Source: Thalassia testudinum
Lineage: Eukaryota; Streptophyta; Magnoliopsida; Alismatales; Hydrocharitaceae
Assembly: GCA_037157565.1 (NCBI GenBank)
Contig: JAZHRO010000013.1
Coordinates: 112,854,001-112,918,000 of the forward strand
DNA length: 64,000 nt
Direction of reading: 5' to 3'
In this document: in pieces, positions 10,461 through 20,201 of the stretch
Numbering within the stretch: position 1 is the stretch's first letter
How the letters are laid out: the number at the start of each line of letters is the position of its first letter
The notes under the pieces: model-generated
Database searches by the model: none
Told to the model about the DNA's origin: nothing
What the model saw: the letters and a program-made list of their open reading frames with translations, nothing else
Translations under genes and position numbers: made by a program

Positions 10461-13400
10461 GGCTAAAAGGCCGAAATTAAGCTAGACACTAAGCAAAACA
10501 ATATCAAATTAACATATAAAAAGGGTTAAGTGTGGGAATTAAAGAAAAGACCTAAAACTTTTAATGTGTGTTAAAACCTCCTAATTAGGTCACAAAAATG
10601 AGATATTCTGAAAACTAAAGAACAAATGATGATCCATGCATCAATTGAACACATAAACAAGTTTGAAAAGACAAATCAGAAGTAAAATCAATGTCTTAAA
10701 TGTTCAATTAAGCACATGTAAAAATTTGAAAGCAATTGGACATCATTTAGGCTTAGAAATAAATAGATTACAATTAGGTCCTTCATGCATTACATTTCTA
10801 CCCTTCAAAACTCCTTGGACCTTTTTACAAGCCGCAGGGACCCTTCTGTATGACTGCAAGGCCCTTCCAGTTATAGTTCTTTTCACTTTTGGACCTGCAC
10901 GCTATTCTTCTACCCCTTCGTTCAAGGGTCTTCCTGTAAGTTTTCCCTCATTTCAGAGAGAAGCCGGTGTTCTTCACGCGCACTGTAGCACGCGAAGAAC
11001 ACAGCCATTCTCTACCATCCATCGCACTTTTGATCTCGATCTGCGGCTGGAATCAAATGGAACCTTCACGCGATTTGGTGCGTGCGTTCACCTCTCGTCC
11101 CAGATCTCATCTGACGGTCAGATCTCTCTCTTGACTTGCTGCGCGCTCTACCCATCTCATCCTCACCGCCAGCCTAATTTTGATTAACCTCACCCTTGCG
11201 GTGATCTCAATCACTGAGCTGCTACTTAAGCACCTCAGTGGTGTCGCGCGCAGGGGATTGCTCCCTCCTACATCTCCTCCTCATCTAGTCCCTGATTTCA
11301 CAGCCACCGGCTGTGGAATCATCGCCTACTCTCGACCCTCCACGTCGCTAAGGACCTCGTAGCACCTGAGGACGACCCTGGAGTCTCACTAGCAGACTCT
11401 TCCCTCCACTGGAGTCACCCTCCTCCTTTCTTCCTCCTTAGCCGTCGGCTAAGGACCCATAGGTCCCATTCTTCCTTTTAGTTTAGGTTTTTAATTCTGC
11501 ACAAGTAGTGTTAGATTTAGTTTGCAGTAGTTTAGAATAGATTTAGTTTTAATTGTTAGTGTTTAATGTTAGCTGTAGTTAGATTAGTCTTAGGAGTAGA
11601 ATTAGTACTAGATCCCCTCCCTCACCTCCTCTGATCAGTCCAGATCAGAGGGGAAGAATCATCTGTTCATTGTTAAATTTATCTCCCTCTTCATGTTTTG
11701 TTGTTCCATCATCCAAATTCTGATTCTTGTTTTTCCTTTTAACGACGAATTTTTCATCAATCACCCACACATCCTGACCCAATTTCAGATCTGATGGTGT
11801 ACTGCCTCAGATCTGAAAGTGGCGTCACAAGCACCATTTGGGGCTTCTCACTGACTCCATTTGTTTCACAAAAGCCCCTCTGTTTTAAATGGATTGCCTC
11901 AGTTTGTCAGAGCACTTTTGATTTGGATTTTAAAGGATTTTTACTCTCTGAAATGTTTTGACAGATCTGACAAATTGAAGGGATTTTTGGTTTTCAATGT
12001 GGGCAAGGACTCTGAGAAGCTCTCTAGTGACAGAGAGCCAATCAGAAGAGCCTTTCATGATTCTATTTATACTTTGTTTTGAATGCATTCGCCAGCTTCC
12101 ATTAAATTTCCTTAATGCATTCTTAGTCTCTTTTTGCTATTTCAAAACTGCCATACACTATTTGTGTTGATGATCATTTCTGTATGGTGATTCTCTAACC
12201 TAAGGAGTTTTCCATACTCCTTAAGGTTGCAAGAAACTGGGATTGTATGTTGTTGGTTTTAATTGATTGAGCTAAGTCTTCCTTCATGCTGTCTATGGCA
12301 TTAGGAAGACTAACTCAATGCCATTTGAGTTTTGATCTGAAAGGATGCTTCTGATAAGGTTTTTCCTTGTGGATATTTGAACTGAATTCTTATGAGATTT
12401 TCGTGGGATTTAAACCCCTATCAGATTTGGATTTCAACTCTTTAATGTTTAGTTTGTTTTGAATTTTATCTTACTCCCAGTTACACAGCAACATGCTGCA
12501 TCTAGCAGCTACATTCCCCTCTTCTCTAAACTCCCTTCTTCTCTAAATTTTCCTCTCATCTGTTGAATACATCCCTCTCTTCAAGTGGACTAACTGCAGC
12601 AGCAGTTAGCCCATTTGACAGTGGCTTAAGCCACTGCTGCTGCTAAACAAAACACCCTGAACAGCACATTCTCTTCCCTTCCCATCTTCTCTGACAGTAG
12701 CTTAGCTGCTGTTTAAATTGAAATCAAAACTTAATTAACCCTTCTTCCCTCATTTCCTAACTTCCTACTAAAACCTAATTATACATACTTATTTTAAAAC
12801 TGTAAATATACCTATCTATAGTATTATAACTATAACATATAGCCTAATTATGTAAGTAAAGGTACATAGTTATACTGTAAATATGTATAAAACCTGTACA
12901 TAAATCCATATACATATGTAATCTATGTAAATATATGTATATATACTAAACTATTATGTATGTATCTACATAATAATGTATATATATATAAACAGATCCC
13001 TATTTACATATTTAATAGCTAAATTATAGAGTAACTTAGCTAAATTAATAATTTAGAGCTATAATTAAATTAAATAAATCTATAAACTTAGGATAATATT
13101 TATAGTAAGTAATTTAAGCTAATTAAAGTGTATTTATACCTAGTATAGCTTACTGATTAGCTTAGTTTTAATTTAACAACCCAGAATAGCTATTTTAACC
13201 TAAATAAAACATAAATAAATTCGTAAAAATACAATAAAAATATGTATTAAATACTTAAGTATGTAAATTAAAACTGTTTAAGGTCAATTAGACCATTTAC
13301 TAATTATTTTATAAGTAATTAACTATTTAATCACCTAAATCAACCTGTATAATCAGCCTAGTTTAGCGAATTTATTTGTATAGTAAACATATTTAAAATT

Positions 13401-13534
13401 CAAAATTAATTAATCAATTATGCAGTATTATGTAAGTATTTTATTTACCATATTTTATTTTATTTTTGTTAATAATTTATGGCCCCCAAATCGAGGGCCA
13501 AAAGCGTGCCCAGACGAAGCTGCGCCTGATTTCC

Positions 13535-13575
13535 AGCGCACGATGTGGTGCCGGAATAGCACCACATCGTGTGCT
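13535..13575. repeat. GC-rich hairpin in X
   Basis: Arms agcgcacgatgtggtg and caccacatcgtgtgct differ at one base of 16, with a loop of about 9 nt. Base positions are good to within one or two. Confidence 0.75.
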
Positions 13576-14157
13576 GCAAGTCAAGCACAGCCACATATAA
13601 GTTAATTATGCTATAAGTTCAACAGTCGTCACGGCGCCGGGTGCTCGAAACACTACGTACCATCAATGATCCTATTACCCATTGAGCTCTGGTCTGATTT
13701 GCGATGAATGTGTGATGTGTGTGGGGGCTCGAGCGTGCGAGCTTGAAGGAGTTGGGCTGAGGCCTTGCGCTAATATGAAAGTGTAATTAAGCCACCTAAT
13801 CTGAGATCAGGGCGCGCTTAGTAGAGGTCTGGTCCCACCCTTAGGGTGCTGTGTATCCCTCGAAAAGCGCGCCCGCAAACTAAGCACGTTTTTAAACTAA
13901 TGATATTAGCCTAATCCCCTCCCCACCGCAGCCTCTGAAATATACTAGAACAGGAGTTAAGAACAACAGAGTGACACAAAGAAAAGAGTACAAGAACACT
14001 TAAGAGTAAGAACAAGAATAAAAGAACACAAAGAATGAAAAAAGACTCAAAGAAAAAGAACAGAAAGACTTACTGTACATATAGTAGTAGAATAAGTAAT
14101 ATATATACGTATAAGTAAATCTATATAATTACTAACAGAATAAAATGACACTATAAA

Positions 14158-14245
14158 CGTCGCTAAAGACCTCAGTTTGCCTCTTTAGGTTGTATATAGT
14201 GTTTTCTGAGCTTTAGCGACGCTTATATCTGTCACTAAAACTGAT
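14158..14245. repeat. RYGAC inverted repeat in X
   Basis: Perfect 11-bp arms cgtcgctaaag (14158-14168) and ctttagcgacg (14211-14221), followed by gtcactaaa (14231-14239). The same TTTAGYGACG...GTCACTAAA module lies upstream of the TATA box in the LTRs of B to F. Confidence 0.75.
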
Positions 14246-14774
14246 GTATATGTTACTATACATAATAGACTAATAAGTTAAGTTTCTACACCATTGCATT
14301 CTAATGTATTATATACTATTATGTTAGTACTAATAGGATAACTTGTAAATACATAGTTTAGAGTATAATAATAGAGTGTTTGATGCTTGTTCATAGTTAG
14401 TATTTTTGCAAGCATTTCTTAATAATTAGGTAAATAAAACACACATTCATTCATTCTTTAATAAAATGTAAAGTTTCTTTTTGAATAAGAAGACAATTTT
14501 GGAGATAATCAAAGAGCGACCGAATTAAATTCAATAAATTGCCTCCCAGTGAACGACCTGGAACAAAACCAGCAAAAATTAGATAAATAAGCAAATGATA
14601 ATAATGGTTGTAATGACTGGTACTCACCCATACTCACCACTATACAACATTCTTAATGTTATAATATTATATTATACACCCTATACTACAACAACATGAT
14701 CATAATAATAATCATTCATCATCATACAACCATTGTGTTATATACACATTGCACATCATCAACATCATTTTTTT

Positions 14775-14794
14775 TGGCGCCGTTGCCGGGGATC
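14775..14794 (+). promoter_or_regulatory. Primer-binding site of X (tRNA-Asp)
   Basis: tggcgccgttgccggggatc is exactly complementary to the 3' end of plant tRNA-Asp(GUC). It is the best-preserved PBS in the window and follows the inferred LTR edge after a run of seven T. Confidence 0.85.
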
Positions 14795-14832
14795 ATCGGT
14801 GTCATTGTTATCATTGTCATTCACACATAACA

Positions 14833-15525
14833 TCAATCAATAGTCAGGAGGTGCTCATCAGGAAAATGTTCTGTGATAGGTCCGGAAGGGTCAATTATTT
14901 CAGAAGGGAGGCGGGACAAGTGGTCAGCTACCACATTCTGCTTTCCCACCTTGTCGTGAATCTCTAGGTCAAATTCTTGCAACAGCAAGATCCATCGGAT
15001 TAATCGAGGTTTCGCGTCCTTCTTTGCAAGGAGATGCCTCACAGATGTGTGATCCGAGTATATGATAACACGGGAACCCAGAAGGTTTGAAATGAATTTT
15101 TCCAGGGCAAATACTACAGCCAGCAGCTCTTTCTCCGTAACTGTATAGTTACGCTGAGCCTCATCCAGTGTTTTGCTGGCGTAGTAAATGACCACAGGTT
15201 TCCCGTCAATTTTCTGCCCCAAAACCGCTCCTACAGCGAAGTCAGATGCATCGCACATGATCTCAAAGGTTTGAGACCAATCAGGGGACTGTAGGATCAG
15301 GGCTTGGGTGACTCGGTCACGTAGGATCTCAAATGCTTGAGTGCATTCCTTGGAAATTTCGAAAGGCACATCCTTGGAAAGAAGATTGGTCAAGGGGCAC
15401 ACGATTTTGGAAAAATCAGGGATAAATCGACGGTAAAAACTGACGTGCCCCAAAAAAGATCGGATGTCCTTAATCGAGCTAGGCATAGGGAGCTTGGAAA
15501 TCAGGTTAACCTTAGCTCGATCCAC
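14833..15525 (-). pseudogene. RT connection and RNase H domain of E1
   Basis: RNase H degrades the RNA strand during reverse transcription. The 230-codon frame starts in the RT thumb/connection (FLGHVSFYRRFIPDFSKI), then RNase H with acidic residues D92 (CDASDFAVGAVLGQ), E133 (TEKELLAVVFALEKF), D158 (IYSDHTSVRHLL) and D201 (VADHLSRL), so all four are present. It is separated from the upstream RT segment by a single TAA (15526-15528) where Glu is expected in KGIEVDRAK-type sequence. X interrupts the polyprotein just downstream. Confidence 0.93.
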
Positions 15526-16382
15526 TTAGATGCCTTTCTCCGAGATTAAATGTCCCAAGACAATTCCCTCAGGCACCATGAAATGGCTCTTTTCCCAGGA
15601 AAGAACCAAATTCACATCAATGCACCGCCTGAGTATTTGGACCAAGTGTTGGAGGCAATCGTCAAATGATTCTCCAAAAATTGAAAAGTCATCCATGAAG
15701 ACTTCCAGATAATCACCTACCATATATGAGAATATGGCAAGCATGCACTGTTGAAAAGTTGCAGGTGCATTGCAGAGACCGAACGGCATCCTTCGAAACG
15801 GTACGTCCTGAAGGGGCAGGTGAATGTGGTCTTTTCTTGGTCCTCTGGATGGATTGCCACCTGATTGTAACCCGAGTACCCGTCAAGAAAGCAAAAGAAC
15901 CTATTTCCCGCTAGTTTTTCGAGGATCTGATCAATAAACGGTAGTGGGAAATGATCCTTCTTCGTGGAGGAATTGAGTCTTCTGTAATCAATGCAGACTC
16001 TCCATGAGTTAGCTATTCGGGTAGGAATGACTTCTCCGGTTTCAATTGTGATGATGGTAAGTCCTGCCTTTTTAGGCACCACTTGTATTGGACTCACCCA
16101 ACGACTGTCGGAGATCGGGTAGATGATCCCTGCATCAAACCACTTTATGATCTCCTTTTTCACGACCTCCTGTAGGTTAGGGTTTAGGCATCTTTGCATT
16201 TCTCTTGAAGGTCGTGCGCCTTCTTCTGTGTAGATTCGATGTGTGCAGTATGAAGGGCTTATACCAGTCAGATCATCGAGAGTCCATCCAATGGCTCTAT
16301 GATGTTGCTAGAGAACAGAAATCAAACGGAGTTCCTGGTCAGGTGTGAGTCGAGAATTAGTAATCACAGGAAACGTCTTATT
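15526..16382 (-). pseudogene. Reverse transcriptase of E1
   Basis: RT copies element RNA to DNA inside the particle. Visible in order are GWTLDDLTGISP, SRWVSPIQVVPKK, WRVCIDYRRLN, FFCFLDGYSGYNQ (first catalytic Asp), MPFGLCNAPATFQ and VFMDDFSIFG, the YxDD-box equivalent with Asp codons at 15693-15688. A 1-nt deletion near 15790 shifts the frame between TYRFEG and MPFGLC. There are in-frame stops after YVFLD (16380-16382), before QHHRAIGW (about 16308) and at 15526. The catalytic residues remain, but no intact protein can be made. Confidence 0.92.
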
Positions 16383-17693
16383 TTAATCCAAAAAGACGTA
16401 CTTCAAATGTTCGGGAAGGGGTTTGAGTTCCATGACAGGGTTGTCAGCAGCAGTGGGTGGTTCGGGGTTTGTATCAGGAGCAATGGTAGGAGTCATAGGT
16501 GTGTCTAGATCATGTCTGCACTCCTCTGTTAGCGGGTTTTGATTCTCCAGTGGTTGATCAGGGGTAATTAGGTTGTCCTCTATATGCACTTCATCAACCA
16601 CGGCTTTGATATCACATATTTCCTCTATAACCCCGCAGTTAATCCCTTGTTGGGCCTTGAAAATGCCAATCTTCAGATTTTGATTCCGAAATTTTAATTC
16701 TATCTGGCCCTCTTCGCAGTTTATATTGGCCCTAGCAGTGGCCAAAAAGGGTCTCCCTAATATGATTGGTGTGTCCCTTGGGTTCTTAGGTGCATCCATG
16801 TCCAGTGCTATGAAGTCCACTGGGAAATAAAAATCTCGTACCTTAACAATGACATCCTCGAGTATTCCTTTGGGTGACTTGATGGATCGATCAGCTAACT
16901 GCAATGTCACCTCAGTGGGTTTAAGTTCAGATTCTTCAAGGTGATCAAGGAGGGACGTAGGTATTAAATTTATGGAGGCACCTAGATCTGGTAGGGCTCT
17001 ATCAAATTGGGTTTCACCAATTTTACAAGAAATCAAGGGAGTTCCTGGGTCTTTAGCCTTGGGTGGGAGTTTGCTCAAGATGACAGAGCTGGCTTGCTCT
17101 GACAGTACGATTGGATTCCCATCCTTGGTTCGCGGCTTACGCTTAGGGGTACATATGTCTTTCAAGAATCTTGCGTAAGCCGGTATGTGGTGAATTGCAT
17201 CCATCAATGGGATGTTTATCTGGACCTGTTCAAAGAGCTTGATCAGATCCTCCTCAGGGGCCATGGGTTTAGTTATCCTTTTTCCTTTGGTCAAGGCCTC
17301 AGGAAATGGGATCCTAGCTGGTTCCTCTAGGATAGGTCCAGGCTCTTGATCTGGGACAGTAGTATCTTGGATAACTATCCTAGGGTCTTGGCTATTATTA
17401 GGATTGGAGTGGTTCGGATAATGTGGGTCTTGGGTTGTTTTACCACTACGTGATGTTACAGAGTTTAATCCGACCTGATTTTGGTTTGGGTTAGGTAGGA
17501 GGGGTGGCTGCTGCTGAAATCCTGCATAAGATGTTGAAGCTTCCATCCCGTCTGGCGATGGAGCAGTAGGGGCCTGATAAATCACATGTGTTTGGCCTGA
17601 ATTTGGATTCATAACGCGCTTCTGGGTTAGCACGTTATTTGGGTTGGGCACAGGTTGTGAAGGAAGGGTGCCAGGTTGGCGGGAATTTGCCAT
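16383..17693 (-). pseudogene. Gag C-terminal and aspartic protease region of E1
   Basis: This 436-codon open stretch is the longest in the window. Residues 1-130 are the proline/asparagine-rich end of Gag with SRSGKTTQD (81-89), the Athila signature. Protease follows, with catalytic D236 in DLGASINLIP (236-245), LQLADRS, and IILGRPFLATARANI near 310. The last 80 residues form the acidic linker to RT ending LKPLPEHLKYVFLD. The protease itself looks intact, unlike that of A. It is marked as pseudogene because it is only part of a Gag-Pol frame broken on both sides (stop upstream near 17733, stop at 16380). Confidence 0.9.
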
Positions 17694-19271
17694 CTGGGCC
17701 AGTTGGTTGCGAACCTCTGTGATCTCGTCCCTGTGCTATTTTTGCATTGCCGCATTTGTCTTTTGAATGTCAGCCAGTGCTTGAAGGATAAGGGTCAGTT
17801 GATCCTGGTTTTGCCTGGATTGGTAGGTGGGATTGGGCCGAGGCTGAGGCGGCTGATATGAACGAGAGGCTTGTGGACGGGGTTGATATGGTGGTCTTTG
17901 AGAATTTCCTGCCCACTGAAAGTTAGGATGATTTCGCCATCTAGGGTTGTAGGTATTGGAGAATGGGTCATTCTGGATGGCGTTGAGGTCCTCGCAGTTC
18001 TGAGGAACCTCAGGAAAGTCAGAATACGAGGGTTCAGAGTTCCCCCAACTCGAGTAGAATGGATTGGAGGTCACTCCGGTCTGAGAGGTAGATGGGGGTG
18101 GATATGGGTCCATCCCCTTGGCAGATTGGTGATAGATGTTTTGCACAGTTTCCCTTGCCAGAGGAGGTCATGCAAAAGAGTTTTACGCAGAGGTGGCTTG
18201 CTGCAAATGCCGAGTTAGCTCATCCACCTTCTTTTCTATGATAGAAACCATGTCCAACCGACTAGCCATCAGTTCCAAGTCGACAGAATTGGACAGGTCC
18301 TGCATCTCATGTGTCCCTCTTAGATTCGTCGATGCGCGGGCATTCGTCCTGTCGAATAAGCCCATGGAGTCATTATTTATGGAGTTCTCACACATGTTTT
18401 CGAGAATCTCCCACACCATGTCCTCGTGTTGATCCATGATGTTTCCTCCGCACGTTGCATTGACGAATAAACGAATATCTTCACGGAGTCCCTGGTAAAA
18501 AGACTAGACTTGTTCCCACTTAGGAACTCCATGATGGGGACACTTTCGCATGAGATCTAAGAATCGATCCCATGCTTCGTGAAGAGGTTCTCCTGGTTGT
18601 TGAGTGAAATGAGTGATCTGGTGGCGTAAGGCATTCGTCCGGCCAACGGGGAAGAATTTTTTCAAAAATTCGGACTGCAGTTCTTCCCATGTGTTGATTG
18701 GACGGGTCTGTGTTTGATACCAGTGTGCGGCCTTGTCCATGAGGGAGAACGAAAACATTTTCATGAGTAGGATATCCCGATTTTGTACATCTGACCCGAA
18801 GGTCTGGGCCAGATGCTTGAGTTGTTTAATGTGTTGGAATTGATCCTCAATGTTAAGCCCATGAAACTTTGGTATGGCATGAATCATATTGGGCTTTAGT
18901 TCAGAATCAGGTCCTCCAATTGGGATTCGTACTCGGGGTTCGATTGCCACCGCAGCGGGATTATAGTGATCTCGCATCATAGGTCACTGCGGTGGGTTTA
19001 CAAAGTTCTAAAAGAGATCATTAAGGTGTTGAAGTTGGTGTTCAAGGTTATTCTCCTCTTCAATAGGTTGTGCCATGATGGAAGAAGAAGGAGAACCAGG
19101 GTCTGAATCAGATGAAAGATTTATGTAGTGGGGTTGCTGCACAAACAAGGGCGTCGAGGCTTGGCCTCGACGAGAATGAATTTCTAAAGGAGGTCTTAAG
19201 GGTGGCCTTAAGGACCTCCTACCGAACATGCACCGAAGGATGTGATGAGATTTAGAAGGTGCCGGACCCAA
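17694..19271 (-). pseudogene. gag of E1
   Basis: This is Athila-type Gag (retrotrans_gag). The likely start is Met at 19271 (MGPAPSKSHH). The core runs 18980-18504 (FHGLNIEDQFQHIKQL, DKAAHWY, GEPLHEAWDRFLDLMRKCPH), then 18437-18183 and 18146-17736 (NDPFSNTYNPRWRNHPNFQW, a typical Athila Gag motif). At least six in-frame stops break it: after LNDLF (19008), shortly after at PPQ, after WEQV (18504), after ATSA (18180), a nearby TGA, and after AAMQK (17733). The WEQV stop is a TAG where Gln is usual. Confidence 0.9.
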
Positions 19272-20180
19272 TCAAGACACCCAAAAAAAATTGTTGGGTG
19301 ACTATAGAGGTTCGGGGCGGATGGACCCCTTAGTCAGAAAGGTCGTCCACTTGAGAAATACCTGGGCAGCCAGAGAGGGAGAGTCCCGCAAAGACCCCTA
19401 CATGGTAGAGCATCCCCATGGGTTACAGGGTTTCCCCTACCCGACCTCTCTTGTCACTGCGGTTCCAGGTAGACTAGAATGGGGACCTTGACCTCTTAAG
19501 TCTACCTTTTTTACTTTAGGATCAAGGTGCTTAAGGTTCCACTTGAACTTTGATGTACTTTCAGTGAAAAAGTGACCTAATTTTAAGGTTGGTTGATCCA
19601 AGGGATCAACTTCACCTTTTGTTCCTTTAAGAGCTTTTAGGTCCTTTTCTTTTATGGTTCAAATGGATTAAAAGCTTGATTAGCTTAGGGTTCCTTTTGT
19701 ATAGATCTTTTCAATCAAGGTTTAGGCACACCTCTTTTGGAAAAATTTATTTCTTTGTTTAAGAGAAGATGTGTCTCTAAAAACCCTAGCTTTGTAATCC
19801 TTAACTTGGCTCTAGTGGGTCCAATTTAGTTGCCTCAAAAATTAGCACCTAGGGCTCAATCAAGAAAGTTTTAGCCCTAGTTGCCTTAGTTGGATGAACA
19901 GACAAAAATGTGTTGAAATGAAAATCAGGCAACTTGATGAGTTACTAAATATGAAACAGGTAGCCTTAAGTTGATTTTTCTTTTTTTTTCTTTTCAGATT
20001 TTGAGAGAGAGTTAAGATGGAGGGCTTATGGAAATTACCTGTTCCTTGAAGAGTCTGTTGTGCAGTTATTGTTCTTTCCTTTTTGTTTTGCTTTCCCTGT
20101 TTGAACACAACAAAAGAGAGAAGTTAGGTCAAATATTGGATAGAAGAGTTGTAATCAAAAGCTTTAAAAGTGCCCGTTGC
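19272..20180 (-). other. Leader of E1
   Basis: Non-coding 5' leader between PBS and gag. It would hold packaging and dimerisation signals, but none is recognisable by eye. A T-rich, pyrimidine-biased half (19500-20000) is visible. Confidence 0.7.
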
Positions 20181-20198
20181 TCCCCGGCAACGGCACCA
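20181..20198 (-). promoter_or_regulatory. Primer-binding site of E1 (tRNA-Asp)
   Basis: The minus strand reads TGGTGCCGTTGCCGGGGA, 17 of 18 matching the complement of the tRNA-Asp 3' end, three bases (ttt) after the LTR edge at 20202. Confidence 0.9.
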
Positions 20199-20201
20199 AA
20201 A

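Larger units (their letters stand above)
10460..14767 (+). repeat. Long LTR of X
   Basis: 4308 bp if both edges are right. It holds a GC-richer segment at 10800-11460, T-rich transcribed-looking sequence to 12750, very AT-rich TA-repeat DNA at 12760-13480, a GC-rich island with a strong hairpin at 13490-13880, and AT-rich sequence to the PBS. A TATA-like atataaaaa lies near 10518. The 174-codon frame at 10663-11187 has no recognisable domain. No second copy exists in the window, so LTR status rests on the PBS alone. Confidence 0.5.
10460..14830 (+). mobile_element. X, LTR-plus-PBS insertion in E1 pol
   Basis: This 4.37-kb block interrupts E1 between RNase H and integrase. A tRNA-Asp PBS at 14775 on the plus strand implies that everything to its left is a long 5' LTR (TGGCTAAA...CATCA, 10460-14767). 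Only about 36 bp of leader follow the PBS before E1 resumes, and no gag or pol is present. A candidate TSD is catca (10455-10459 and 14831-14835), but catca is common here, so it is weak. X could be a deletion product of a larger element, perhaps Tat/Ogre- or Athila-like. Confidence 0.6.

Noticed and set aside
10663..11187. 174-codon frame in X
   Set aside because: Within the inferred LTR of X, no recognisable domain, average composition of transcribed LTR sequence.
14150..14250. CACTA or MITE terminal region suggested by TTTAGCGACG repeats
   Set aside because: No CACTA ends, no TSD around the module, and the same motif sits at a fixed promoter position in several LTRs.
14775..14794. tRNA-Asp gene or fragment
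   Set aside because: Only the 3' 18-20 nt are matched, in complement and next to an LTR edge, as expected for a primer-binding site.
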